Source: Marinobacterium mangrovicola (GTDB lineage: Bacteria > Pseudomonadota > Gammaproteobacteria > Pseudomonadales > Balneatricaceae). From it: a stretch of DNA of 64,000 bases. A program made the position numbers and the translations under genes. Under the pieces are notes generated by a model, which was not told where the DNA came from, did no database searches, and saw nothing but the letters and a program-made list of their open reading frames with translations. Below are positions 7,515 through 16,244 of this stretch, one piece after another (positions within the stretch are counted from its first letter, which is position 1; each line of letters starts with the position of its first letter). Location of the stretch: NCBI RefSeq assembly GCF_004339595.1, contig NZ_SMFU01000007.1:1362658-1426657 (forward strand), written 5' to 3'.

Positions 7515-9992
7515 ATGCAAAGTTCTATACTGCTGAAAGTCGATAGCGTGACGAAGCTATTCCCAGGCGTCCGCGCGCTCGACAACGTAACGTTTGAAGT
7601 CAGGGCCGGTGAAGTACACGCCCTGGTTGGCGAAAATGGTGCCGGTAAATCCACACTTATGGGCGTCGCCTCTGGTGCCCTGATGGCAGACGAGGGAAGC
7701 GTGGCCATTTGTGGTGAGCGGGTTCTAGGTGATCCGGAAGTCGCCCGAGACCTGGGCCTCGCGATTGTGAGACAGGAACCCGCCCTGATGCCCGATCTGA
7801 CCGTCTCGGAAAACCTCTATCTTGGCGTTCCTCCAAGGTGTCGCCCTCCCATCAACCAAACAAAGCAATGGGCACGCGAACTGCTCGGGAGGTGGAGCCA
7901 GGATGTTTCTGTTGATCCCGGCGACCGAGTCAACACACTAAATCCTGAACAGCGCTTTATCGTCGAAATCGTCAAAGCGCTTGCGGCAGAGCCCAAGGTA
8001 TTGGTGCTGGATGAGCCAACAGAGCACTTGCTACCTGAAGACGTCGAGCGCCTATTCCAACGAATTAAACAAGTAACAGCGCGTGAATGCGCGGTGGTTT
8101 ACATCTCACATCGTATACGCGAAGTACAAAAGGTCGCCGATCGACTTACCGTTTTGAGGGACGGCCAGGGCCAGGGAACCTATGATGCAACCTCCATGGA
8201 TGAGCATCGAATCGTCGAGCTTATCGTCGGCGGAGAACTGGATCGTGAGTTTCCGGCCAAGGCCGCCGGCACCGACTCCGAACCCAGAGTACTGGAGGTC
8301 AAAGACCTGCGAGGCCCAGGCTTTTCAAACGTAAATATGCATGTCAGAAGAGGCGAGATTGTTGGCCTCGCCGGCATCGATGCTAATGGCCAACGGGAGT
8401 TCATGCGTGCATTGGCGGGCATTCTGCCGAGTTCGGGCCACCTCTCAATCAACGGCAAAAAAGCCAGTAATGCCAACCCGATCAAAGCAACATCCAGCGG
8501 CATCCGATACCTTCCCGGTGACAGGCACCAGGAAGGCATTCTGGCAGAGCTGTCAGTGCGGGAAAACTTCTCGCTACGCAGCTTGTTTAAGGATCTAGCC
8601 GCAGGCCTTACCAGCCGCCGAAACGAGACGCAAAGGGCGCAACAGGCCGTTGACCAGTTTGCAGTCAAGACACCCAACGTCGAAACGCCCATTGGATCAC
8701 TGTCCGGCGGTAACCAGCAGAAGCTGGTACTCGCGAGCGTTTTAGCAGGCGATCCGAAAGTCCTCCTGGTCGATGAGCCGACTCAAGGTGTCGACATCGG
8801 CACCCGCATGGAAATCTACAAAACACTCCGCCAAGTCGCCTCCCGCGGCGTTGCCGTTATAGTGGTCTCTTCCGATCAGCAGGAGATTGCCGGACTTTGC
8901 GACAGGGTGATGATCTTCTCGCGGGGCCATGTGGTTAAAGAGCTAAGCGGCCCAGAGGTTGTTGAAAGCAAGATCACCGCGGCCGTGCTGACATCGACCA
9001 CGACGCGTGAACGCACCTCAAGCAGCACATCCGGCTTCTGGAAATGGACCGCCGGTGACCTCGCCCCCATCATCATGCTCGCTATCGCCATCATTGCGCT
9101 TGGCGCCTACACGGGCTCCGTAAACGAGTATTACTTCACTGAACGCAACCTGGCCGGTGTTCTCCCACTGGTCGCCACCTTGGCTCTGGTGGCGTTTGGC
9201 CAGCAGATTTTGATGCTGGTTGGCGGTATCGACCTCTCTGTCGGGCCACTGATGGGGCTGGTGTTAGTCCTTCAATCATTCTTCCTTATCGAAGGCGCTC
9301 CACCTGAAACCCAGGCTTTAGGCTGGACCATTGTGCTCGGGGTAGTCGTTCTCGTTGGCACCCTCAACTGGATTCTCGTCGACCCGTTAAAGATGCACCC
9401 CATGGTGGCAACGCTTGTGACTTTCATGGCCTTGCAGGCCGTGTCATTGCAGCTTCGTCCAATACCCGGCGGGCTGTTCTCGGACGGCGTGCTTGAATCC
9501 CTCGACTCAACGATAGGTTTAGTCCCTCTCACGCTGGCAGCCGCTGTCATCTTGGGCTTCGCTCTTGAGTTCGGCCTGTTCCGTAGTCGCTGGGGGCTAT
9601 CTTTCCGGGGCCTGGGCTCACGCCCTGAAGCTGCCCGGGTAGCTGGCATCAAACCACGCATGACGCGCCTAGGCGCCTACATTGGCTGCTCTTTATTTGC
9701 AGGTCTGGCTGCGATTCCAATGATGGCTCAGGTGGGCTCAGGTGACCCGAACTCGGGTACTTCCTACACCCTGACAAGCATCGCAGCAGTCGTCATAGGC
9801 GGTGCAAGCCTGTTCGGCGGTCGAGGCTCTTTCATCGGAGCGCTGTTGGGAGCTCTGCTGATTACGCAGGTCAACGTAGTAACCAGCTTTCTGGGCGTCA
9901 CCGATGCGTGGCAATCCTACCTACTGGGCGGGATGATACTGGCTTCAGTGGCCCTGTATTCGAAGAGTCGGCAAATGGCGGTGGCAAAATGA
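7515..9992 (+). CDS. Sugar ABC importer: RbsA-type ATPase fused to an RbsC-type permease
   Basis: 825 residues in one frame. Residues 1-500 form a double ATPase as in RbsA/XylG. NBD1 has Walker A GENGAGKST (39-47) and Walker B VLVLDEPT, but its signature is degraded (LNPEQ). NBD2 has a degenerate Walker A and a good LSGGNQQK signature (about 395-402) with VDEPTQGVD. One composite ATP site is therefore intact, as is usual for this family. Residues about 515-820 are a carbohydrate permease with the family's VGGIDLSVGP motif. RbsA and RbsC are normally separate proteins. The stop overlaps the next permease gene (ATGA). RBS AGGAAG precedes ATG 7515. It probably imports a sugar or a related compound. 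Confidence 0.9.
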   Translation: MQSSILLKVDSVTKLFPGVRALDNVTFEVRAGEVHALVGENGAGKSTLMGVASGALMADEGSVAICGERVLGDPEVARDLGLAIVRQEPALMPDLTVSENLYLGVPPRCRPPINQTKQWARELLGRWSQDVSVDPGDRVNTLNPEQRFIVEIVKALAAEPKVLVLDEPTEHLLPEDVERLFQRIKQVTARECAVVYISHRIREVQKVADRLTVLRDGQGQGTYDATSMDEHRIVELIVGGELDREFPAKAAGTDSEPRVLEVKDLRGPGFSNVNMHVRRGEIVGLAGIDANGQREFMRALAGILPSSGHLSINGKKASNANPIKATSSGIRYLPGDRHQEGILAELSVRENFSLRSLFKDLAAGLTSRRNETQRAQQAVDQFAVKTPNVETPIGSLSGGNQQKLVLASVLAGDPKVLLVDEPTQGVDIGTRMEIYKTLRQVASRGVAVIVVSSDQQEIAGLCDRVMIFSRGHVVKELSGPEVVESKITAAVLTSTTTRERTSSSTSGFWKWTAGDLAPIIMLAIAIIALGAYTGSVNEYYFTERNLAGVLPLVATLALVAFGQQILMLVGGIDLSVGPLMGLVLVLQSFFLIEGAPPETQALGWTIVLGVVVLVGTLNWILVDPLKMHPMVATLVTFMALQAVSLQLRPIPGGLFSDGVLESLDSTIGLVPLTLAAAVILGFALEFGLFRSRWGLSFRGLGSRPEAARVAGIKPRMTRLGAYIGCSLFAGLAAIPMMAQVGSGDPNSGTSYTLTSIAAVVIGGASLFGGRGSFIGALLGALLITQVNVVTSFLGVTDAWQSYLLGGMILASVALYSKSRQMAVAK

Positions 9993-10999
9993 CTATGAAT
10001 TCTGCAATCAAGTTAGACGGAAGCGCTTCAGCCTCTGTCGATAATCAGACCAACAAGTCCTCTGGATTCCGGCTACAGATCAACGAATTTGCATGGGTAT
10101 GGATCGGAACGGCGGTTCTGTTCGCGATCAGCGCTATTGTTGCTCCTGGTACCGTTACCAAAGGCGCACTGCTTGCGATGCTGCCGTTTGCCGGCATCCT
10201 TGCCATCGTCGCCACCGGTATGACTGTGGTTATCCAGCAACGCGGACTCGACATGTCTGTCCCGGGCATGGTGTCTCTCGCGGGCATAGTGGCAGCCGAA
10301 GTCGGCTTTGCGACCGGATCATTTCTGGTAGCGATTGTTGCCACCCTCGCGATGGCGGTCGTCGTGGGTATTATCAACGGGCTATTAACCGCACGCGTTA
10401 ACATTACCCCTCTTATTGCGACCCTGGCTGTCAATGCACTGCTTATAGGCGGCGTAAGAGCGATAACCGGCAACTCTCCGGTCGCTGTACCGGAGAGTAT
10501 CCAGGCTTTTGCTAAACAAAACTTCCTGGGCATGCCCAGCAGTCTGTGGCTGGCCGTAATGTTTGTTGTAATCGTCGCACTGATTACCAAGCTTTCCATT
10601 ATCGGCAGACGTTTTGTAGCCGTGGGTGTAAACCCCCGTACCGCGACTGCCACCGGCATCATGACCTTGCGTTATCAGGTCGGCGCCTATGTTCTCTCTG
10701 CTATCTGCTTCGCTTTGGGGGGCATTTTACTCGCCGGTTATATCGGCAACGCATCGCATACCGCAGGTAACGATTACCTGCTACCTGCGATAGCAGCCGT
10801 TGTCATCGGTGGAACGCCTTTCACCGGTGGTAAAGGGAGCGTCGTAGCCAGCGGCGTCGCAGCGCTGTTTATGGCGCAGCTGGCCCAGCTCGTACTGGCA
10901 CTCGGCGCAGGTCCGGCAATGCAGTTGCTCGTTCAATCCATGGCAATACTCCTTGCCGTTACGATCCGGGTCCTGCCCTCTCTTATGAGCGGGAAATAG
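9989..10999 (+). CDS. Sugar ABC importer permease (RbsC type)
   Basis: 336 residues from ATG 9989, which overlaps the TGA of the preceding fused gene, so translation is coupled. A 27-codon upstream extension of the frame lies inside the previous gene and is rejected. About ten hydrophobic helices are present. The family motifs are GMTVVIQQRGLDMSVPGMVS (about 78-97), the permease counterpart of the GIDLSVG motif, and AAVVIGGTPFTGGKGSV near residue 270. It would pair with the permease half of the fused protein to form a heterodimeric channel. The binding-protein gene is missing nearby. Confidence 0.92.
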   Translation: MTMNSAIKLDGSASASVDNQTNKSSGFRLQINEFAWVWIGTAVLFAISAIVAPGTVTKGALLAMLPFAGILAIVATGMTVVIQQRGLDMSVPGMVSLAGIVAAEVGFATGSFLVAIVATLAMAVVVGIINGLLTARVNITPLIATLAVNALLIGGVRAITGNSPVAVPESIQAFAKQNFLGMPSSLWLAVMFVVIVALITKLSIIGRRFVAVGVNPRTATATGIMTLRYQVGAYVLSAICFALGGILLAGYIGNASHTAGNDYLLPAIAAVVIGGTPFTGGKGSVVASGVAALFMAQLAQLVLALGAGPAMQLLVQSMAILLAVTIRVLPSLMSGK

Positions 11000-11007
11000 C
11001 CTTTAGA

Positions 11008-11040
11008 ACACCAGCCCCTGGGTAACATCAGGGGCTTCTA
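11008..11040 (+). terminator. Rho-independent-like terminator after the ABC operon
   Basis: AGCCCCTG (11013-11020) pairs with CAGGGGCT (11029-11036) around an eight-base loop, followed by TCTATTC. The stem is good but the T-tract is poor. Confidence 0.6.
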
Positions 11041-11130
11041 TTCACCATCCAATTTTGTTGATTGTCAGGCGGCATAACGCTTGGCCGACTTCGCTCGTCC
11101 TTAAATTACCGGCTGGCGACCGACAGATAA

Positions 11131-11155
11131 TATTTATCTTTTGAAAAGATAAATA
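11131..11155. promoter_or_regulatory. 25-base perfect palindrome upstream of lamB-like porin gene
   Basis: Arms TATTTATCTTTT and AAAAGATAAATA flank a central G without a mismatch. It ends 33 bases before the porin start codon, in an AT-rich leader. The position suggests a repressor operator at or just after the promoter; in RNA it would be a weak AU hairpin. The IclR regulator encoded 2.7 kb away is one candidate ligand. Confidence 0.5.
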
Positions 11156-11188
11156 AAAAATAAAGTATAAAAATAAAAAGGAAAAAAC

Positions 11189-12415
11189 GTGAAAACAAAC
11201 CTCATAAAACCTTCAGCTCTATTCTTTGGTGCCATCTTTTCTACCACTCAGGTAAACGCACTTGAAATGGTAGATAACTACCTGCGTACCGGATTCGGCA
11301 CCTCCGATTGGACGGGCTCACAAAGCTGTTACCAACTATCCGGTTCTGGTGCGAAATATCGTTTAGGTAATGAGTGCGAACAATATATAGAACTGGGTTT
11401 CAAACAGGACTTTGGAACATTTAATGATGGTTCAACTGTTGGCTTCTACACCATGCCAGCCGCCCTAAACCCATTCAACCAAAAGGTCACATTTAAAACG
11501 GACGACGGGGGCTATGCTAAATTTCTGCAAGCCTACGCTTATTGGAACGATATCAGCGCTCTAAATGGCGGGAATATTTGGGTAGGCAACCGATACTACA
11601 AGCGAAAGTTTTCTTATCTTTCCGATTTTTTCTATTGGAATCAGAGCGCTATAGGTTTTGGCCTGGATAGCATTCCTATTGGTGGCCTGAAATACAGCTA
11701 TGTATTTTCTCGTAGAGATAACATCTTCCAAAAAGACTATGTCACACGACACGATTTCAACATCGCCGGCTTCGATACTAACAAAGGGGGGGAGCTGGAG
11801 GTCGGCCTGAACTACCTTGCCAAGCCATCCAATGACGACAACGCTCATAGCGGTTGGTCGGTGAGTCTTCAGCATGTTCAATCGGGAATATTCGACCAGA
11901 ATATCAGCAACACTTTTGCCGTTCAGTATGGTGTTGGGCCTGGCACCGCACTTGGCTATACGGGTGATATGTCTCTGGACAACACAGCAAAAAGCTGGCG
12001 CATGGTCGATCACTTCCTCTGGACTCACTCACCGAAGTTCCAGACAGCCTTCCAATTCGTATATCAAAACGACTCAGGACGGGGACAAGCGGATCAGAAG
12101 TGGATTTCTCTCGGCTTCCGCCCCGTTTATGCAGTCACTGAAACCTTTAAGCTGAGCTTTGAAGCGGGACTCGACTACGTAGATACAGATCCTGAAGACA
12201 AATACCTTGGCAAATTTACACTCGCCCCAACCTGGTCACCCGGCGGTCCCGGTTTCTGGACCAGGCCAGAGGTTAAACTTTATTACACCTATGCCACATG
12301 GAATGAAGCTGCACGCGATGCCGCCGAACCAGGCTCAGGCCTATCCAGTACAGGGCCTGCTGAGGGAGATACCCATTCGACGACCGTCGGCCTTCAGGTG
12401 GAATATAGTTGGTAA
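11189..12415 (+). CDS. LamB-family maltoporin-like outer-membrane sugar porin
   Basis: 408 residues with a signal peptide (about 1-24, ending QVNA) and then the LamB pattern: DNYLRTGFGTS near the mature start and KYRLGNECEQYIELGF around residues 56-71, close to the conserved KYRLGNECETY of maltoporins. The remainder alternates as beta strands and ends in an aromatic residue (EYSW), typical of outer-membrane barrels. It would let a sugar cross the outer membrane for the ABC importer encoded upstream. It starts at GTG 11189 with AAAAGGA in front. The substrate may differ from maltodextrin, because the locus has no maltose genes. Confidence 0.88.
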   Translation: MKTNLIKPSALFFGAIFSTTQVNALEMVDNYLRTGFGTSDWTGSQSCYQLSGSGAKYRLGNECEQYIELGFKQDFGTFNDGSTVGFYTMPAALNPFNQKVTFKTDDGGYAKFLQAYAYWNDISALNGGNIWVGNRYYKRKFSYLSDFFYWNQSAIGFGLDSIPIGGLKYSYVFSRRDNIFQKDYVTRHDFNIAGFDTNKGGELEVGLNYLAKPSNDDNAHSGWSVSLQHVQSGIFDQNISNTFAVQYGVGPGTALGYTGDMSLDNTAKSWRMVDHFLWTHSPKFQTAFQFVYQNDSGRGQADQKWISLGFRPVYAVTETFKLSFEAGLDYVDTDPEDKYLGKFTLAPTWSPGGPGFWTRPEVKLYYTYATWNEAARDAAEPGSGLSSTGPAEGDTHSTTVGLQVEYSW

Positions 12416-12471
12416 TAAAGCGATAAATCCCCCATAAAAGGCGTTATTACGATTGGCATAACGCTACTCTT

Positions 12472-12504
12472 AGTGCCTATTCCAGCGAGGATAGGCACTT
12501 CTTT
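12472..12504 (+). terminator. Terminator of the porin gene
   Basis: AGTGCCTAT (12472-12480) pairs with ATAGGCACT (12491-12499), followed by TCTTTC. A nine-base-pair stem with a modest T-tract lies 56 bases after the porin stop. Confidence 0.6.
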
Positions 12505-12535
12505 CAAAGCGATATAATTCATTAAGCCTGCGCGG

Positions 12536-12565
12536 CTTAAATCGAATATTAATATTCGATTTAAG
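12536..12565. repeat. 30-base perfect palindrome without spacer
   Basis: CTTAAATCGAATATT is followed directly by its exact reverse complement. It lies between the two convergent terminators, so it is not needed to end either gene. It could be a protein site or a cruciform-forming element. I do not recognise it as a known repeat family. Confidence 0.6.
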
Positions 12566-12622
12566 TGCATAAAAATGCGTCTTATTTTTAAGATTGAATA
12601 AATATAGACGTATAAGATGAGC

Positions 12623-12664
12623 AAAAAATGCAAGAGTTCAAGCCGACACACCTGAAACTCTTGC
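12623..12664 (-). terminator. Terminator of the SDR gene
   Basis: On the minus strand CAAGAGTT and AACTCTTG pair around a 17-base loop and are followed by CATTTTTTG. The loop is long, so efficiency is uncertain. Confidence 0.5.
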
Positions 12665-12720
12665 GAGGAGTGCCCGAGCCGTGGGCTAAAAGAATGTGTA
12701 ACTAGAGCGCAGAAAACTAC

Positions 12721-13491
12721 TCAGGCTGCTAAAAAACCGCCGTCTACCGGAAGAGTGACACCGTTAATATATGAAGACATGGAAGAAGCGAGGAATACGA
12801 CGGGGCCGATCAGCTCTTCTGGTGTACCGACTCGACCTGCAGGGGTACGGCTCAAAAATCCCGACAGGCGCTGCGGATTGTTTCGCGTCGCCTCGGTCAT
12901 AGGCGTTTCGATAACCCCCGGTGCTATCGCATTTACCCGTACACCGTAAGATGACAGCTCACGAGCGAGAGCCTGAGTCAGCATTTTCACTCCGCCTTTC
13001 GAAGGTGAGTAGCCAAGCGTATCCGCTACGCCAACAAAGGAAGCGATGGAGCCAACATTGATCACTGTGCCCCGGGTTTCCTTCAAAGCATCCAGCCAGG
13101 CGTAAGTAACGTTAAATGTTCCATTGAGATTAACGTCGATCACTTTCTGCCAATTCTCGACGGCCCGCTCACTATCGATGCCTTCCCGAATAATGATTCC
13201 GGCATTGTTTACGATAATATCGACTGCGCCAATTTCAGCGCCTACGCTTCTCGCCAAAGCCAAGCAGGCATCAGAAGAGGTAACATCGAGTAAGAAAGCC
13301 CAGGCTTCACCGCCATCCTGGCGAATTAGCTCAGCAGTTTCGTGGACAGTGGCATTATTCACATCAGTCACAATTACTCGTGCGCCAGCCGCAGCAAGCC
13401 CGAGCGCTATTGCTCTGCCATTTCCCTGCCCTGCTCCTGTGACCAATGCTATGCGTCCCGCTAACAATGGGTTGTTAGTGTGGTGAGTCAT
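12721..13491 (-). CDS. Short-chain dehydrogenase/reductase (SDR, classical)
   Basis: 256 residues from ATG 13491; the longer frame begins with TTG and is less likely. Classical SDR features are visible: TGAGQGNGRAIALGLAAAGA (nucleotide-binding TGxxxGxG), NNAGI (about residue 90), catalytic Ser in VGSIAS and the YSPSKG YxxxK pair near residue 155, and a C-terminal GVTLPVDGGF. It is an NAD(P)-dependent oxidoreductase, close to the glucose/sorbitol/3-oxoacyl reductase type. Its position between a sugar porin and an IclR regulator suggests that it oxidises the imported sugar or polyol. It is transcribed divergently from iclR. Confidence 0.9.
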   Translation of the reverse strand: MTHHTNNPLLAGRIALVTGAGQGNGRAIALGLAAAGARVIVTDVNNATVHETAELIRQDGGEAWAFLLDVTSSDACLALARSVGAEIGAVDIIVNNAGIIIREGIDSERAVENWQKVIDVNLNGTFNVTYAWLDALKETRGTVINVGSIASFVGVADTLGYSPSKGGVKMLTQALARELSSYGVRVNAIAPGVIETPMTEATRNNPQRLSGFLSRTPAGRVGTPEELIGPVVFLASSMSSYINGVTLPVDGGFLAA

Positions 13492-13897
13492 GCTATTCGA
13501 ACCCTCATGTTTTTTGTTATTTGAAGAAATGTTCGTCAACTTGATCAGGTCTTCGCGTTACTCACCGCTGAACCTTCACAACCCTGCAATAGAATAAAGC
13601 TCCGAAACTTAGCCTCTCAGGTCACCCCAATCGGAGTTATGCCTTGTCGTGCTCCAGGGTTACCGCGCTAGAGGAAAACGCGAGTATGTCGACGCACTCC
13701 AGCTAACCGCCTGACTATTTTCAGGGATAGGATCACACTAACATCATAATTCATCATTAGCAAATGCATTAGTTATTAACTATTTTATTAGTTTATAGAG
13801 TGTTTATTAGATATTAACTCAAAGGAGCCATCCCAATGGCCCGTGCATCTCTGCTATCATCCGTACCTTCTATGTGTATATCCAAGGTACTAATTGA
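13492..13897. other. Divergent control region between SDR and iclR genes
   Basis: 406 bases without a gene. The iclR-proximal part (13740-13830) is very AT-rich and contains repeats of TTAGTTATTAACT-like sequence, suggesting promoters and regulator sites. The SDR-proximal part has higher GC and no clear signal. A spaced inverted repeat immediately before iclR is listed separately. Confidence 0.5.
13863..13890. promoter_or_regulatory. Spaced inverted repeat before iclR
   Basis: GTACCTT (13863-13869) and AAGGTAC (13884-13890) are separated by 14 bases. The right arm ends seven bases before the GTG start of iclR, so a bound protein would block its translation start region. Autoregulation by the IclR protein is a reasonable guess. 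Confidence 0.4.
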
Positions 13898-14692
13898 GTG
13901 AAAACACGTCGCGGAATTCAGTCGATAGAGGTCGGGGGACAGCTTCTCCGAGTGCTGGTCACCTGTGGTAAACCCATGGCATTACGCGATGTCGCAAAAC
14001 AGGCTGATATGACAACAGCAAAAGCGCATCCCTATATGGTCAGCTTTTGCAACCTCGGCCTGGTCAAGCAGGATCCAGATAACGGTCTTTACGAGCTTGG
14101 CCCTTTCGCTCTGCAGTTAGGACTGGTCTGCCTGCAGCGTTTAGACGCCGTTCAGGAGGCCCGCCCCGAACTCAAAGAGCTGGCGGCGAAAACCGGCCAA
14201 TCGATCGCCATAGCGATCTGGGGAAATATGGGGCCCACCATTGTGGCAATGGAGGAATCAAGCTACCCGATCCATGTAAACCTTCGGGTCGGTGCGGTGA
14301 TGTCACTGATGGATACCGCCACTGGACGGGTATTTGGCGCTTTCCTGCCGCCGAAGATGACCGAGAAGCTCGCAAACGAGGAAAACAAAAGACTTTCCCC
14401 TGAAGATGCAACGAAGCGGGGCAACGTCATGAAAGAGTTTGAGGAGTCACTCAATGACATACGTGCACACATGCTCGCACAAGCTGTCGGCTACCCTGTC
14501 CCCGGTATAAACGCACTTAGCGCGCCTATATTTAATCACGATGGAAACGTGGTCCTCGCCCTGACCGCGATGGGTCCTGCTGGAGCGTTCGATGCATCAC
14601 TGGATGGCGATATAGCCAACCGGTTACGTCAGGCAGCGCAAAACGTTTCTGAACGACTTGGGTACGGCGTAGGCGAACAAGCACTCTCATAA
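13898..14692 (+). CDS. IclR-family transcriptional regulator
   Basis: 264 residues. The N-terminal winged helix (about 5-65) has the IclR layout, with GIQSIEVGGQLLRVLVTCG and ALRDVAKQADMTTAKAHPYM. The C-terminal effector domain (about 75-255) contains NLRVGAVMSLMDTATGRVFG, a conserved family segment, and ends with a typical INALSAPIFNHDGNVVLALT region. IclR proteins usually repress catabolic genes until a metabolite binds. It starts at GTG 13898. It lies divergent to the SDR gene and near the sugar importer and porin, which are its likely targets. Confidence 0.92.
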   Translation: MKTRRGIQSIEVGGQLLRVLVTCGKPMALRDVAKQADMTTAKAHPYMVSFCNLGLVKQDPDNGLYELGPFALQLGLVCLQRLDAVQEARPELKELAAKTGQSIAIAIWGNMGPTIVAMEESSYPIHVNLRVGAVMSLMDTATGRVFGAFLPPKMTEKLANEENKRLSPEDATKRGNVMKEFEESLNDIRAHMLAQAVGYPVPGINALSAPIFNHDGNVVLALTAMGPAGAFDASLDGDIANRLRQAAQNVSERLGYGVGEQALS

Positions 14693-14867
14693 GGGCCAGC
14701 GCTTTTAGCGATCAGCCCCCTACTACACTTGTCCGCAGACCCTATGCAGAAGTTGACGGCCTCAATCAGCTCACCCTCTGCAGTCTGAAAAATGGAATCA
14801 AGAGCCCGAGGTGGGATGGGCATACTGGACGCATTTATCTGACCGGCGCACCAGAGAGCTCACCAAA

Positions 14868-15230
14868 CTACAGGCTATCAAGCATCTGGTTGCAGGTGGC
14901 CAGCGGCGCTGCGAACGGCGAATACTCTGTGGCCGACACATCCACATTGATCGCCTTTTCACCCTCGAAGGTGATGATCATCTCGCACTTTCCCTGGGTC
15001 GCCTTTTTGTTCTGGATCATATCTGAGTGATAGGTCCAGACACTTCTGTTACCTCCGATGTTCTCTACGGTGCGGGGCTCGCCCAGCGCCTGATGCAGTG
15101 CTTCAGGGTTCTGTTTGATCAGGTAATCGCTGACCTCATCGGCAGTGACAAAACGGCTGTTTGTCGTCGTACAGCTTGCTGCAACGAGGCCAAACATACT
15201 CACAGTGAAAAGTCTCTTGAGGTTAACCAT
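14868..15230 (-). CDS. Small putative lipoprotein, BamE/SmpA-like fold possible
   Basis: 120 residues. A signal peptide of about 19 residues ends at VAASC, an imperfect lipobox, so lipid attachment at Cys20 is likely but not certain. The mature part has LIKQNPEALHQALGEPRTVE and SVWTYHSD, a pattern like the helix-then-strand 'LGxPxxv...WxY' region of SmpA/OmlA-domain proteins. Function unknown; probably a periplasm-facing membrane-anchored protein. It stands alone between iclR and an exported coiled-coil protein gene on the other strand. Confidence 0.7.
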   Translation of the reverse strand: MVNLKRLFTVSMFGLVAASCTTTNSRFVTADEVSDYLIKQNPEALHQALGEPRTVENIGGNRSVWTYHSDMIQNKKATQGKCEMIITFEGEKAINVDVSATEYSPFAAPLATCNQMLDSL

Positions 15231-15445
15231 CGAGCCTGGTCCTTCTGGTATCCGGTGTTATGAAATATCTACTGAGTCTCACTTTCTGCGAAACAGTTCA
15301 CTGATCCGCCTCTTTAATCTTTGTGTCGCGCTGACTCCTTAACCTAAGCCTTAACCAAAGTGCACCTGCCCCCTTCGGAAATAGCAGGTAATCTGCTACT
15401 TTAAACGCCCGTTGGGATTTTGCGTCGAACAGGGAAGCGATACGC

Positions 15446-16204
15446 ATGAAGGATTCGCGGTTAACTGGGCATACTTTAGTGAACAAATTTTTGGGTTTCA
15501 GCACGGCTGCGCTCTTCTGTCTGGCGACCAGTATTGAGGTCAGTGCCGCAGGTGAGAGCGCTAGCAAGACTCCTCGACTCACCTCTGAGCAATTCAAGAT
15601 TCAGGCACGCATGGCTCAGCTGCATGCTGAAGCGGATGGGCAACCGAGCATCAGCTTCAGCCCCGAACTTATGGCCGCAGCGGCGGCGGACCCTTCGCTT
15701 GCATCGGTGCTGGATGACGCCCAAGAGCGGTTTAAACTGATCAAAGCTGAGCGCGGAGAAAAACAGGCTGAGCTGCGCCGCCGAATAGAAAGCGCCAAGA
15801 ACTCTATCGACGTTCAGCAGCAAGAGTTGACGGATAACCGTAACCGTCTGGCGATGGTGAGCCGGAAGCTTGAAAGCCTGGAACCCGCGGTTGAGAAAGG
15901 GCTGATCGGGGAAAATTACCTATCCGCTCTGAACAGCGAGGTTGAGCAACTGACCGCGCAATGCGATGGCCTGGAAGATAACATCGCCCAGATCAAATGG
16001 AACGTAGCGGAGTATTCGCTGCAGCTATCGGAACAGGATGCGGACAGACGCAGAGTCGTTCAGGCACAACTCGAGGCCCTTGAATCACGCAAACGTCAGG
16101 CCGAGAGATTCGAGGAAGAGTTGGTTGCCAGTGAAACGTCGATCCAGCGGCAAGCCTATCCGGCTCCCGAGTCGCAGAGTTACCCGCACAGCTCCATGGA
16201 GTAG
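15446..16204 (+). CDS. Exported coiled-coil protein of unknown function
   Basis: 252 residues. A signal peptide spans about residues 1-35 (hydrophobic FSTAALFCLATSIEV, cleavage near SAAG). From about residue 95 to 230 the sequence is charged and heptad-like, rich in Glu, Gln, Arg and Leu, and predicts a long coiled coil. No family is recognised; the pattern recalls periplasmic scaffolding or envelope proteins of the TolA/CpoB kind, without any diagnostic motif. The next small gene begins 40 bases downstream and may be cotranscribed. Confidence 0.65.
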   Translation: MKDSRLTGHTLVNKFLGFSTAALFCLATSIEVSAAGESASKTPRLTSEQFKIQARMAQLHAEADGQPSISFSPELMAAAAADPSLASVLDDAQERFKLIKAERGEKQAELRRRIESAKNSIDVQQQELTDNRNRLAMVSRKLESLEPAVEKGLIGENYLSALNSEVEQLTAQCDGLEDNIAQIKWNVAEYSLQLSEQDADRRRVVQAQLEALESRKRQAERFEEELVASETSIQRQAYPAPESQSYPHSSME

Positions 16205-16244
16205 CGAACGCTGCTCCAGCCCCCGCTTAGGAACACAATTCCGC

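Larger units (their letters stand above)
12416..12720. other. Intergenic region between porin and SDR genes, rich in inverted repeats
   Basis: 305 bases without a gene between convergent lamB-like and SDR genes. It holds at least four inverted repeats: GCGTTAT/ATAACGC (12441-12464), the porin terminator (12472-12504), a 30-base perfect palindrome (12536-12565) and the SDR terminator (12623-12664). The last three are listed separately. Confidence 0.6.
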
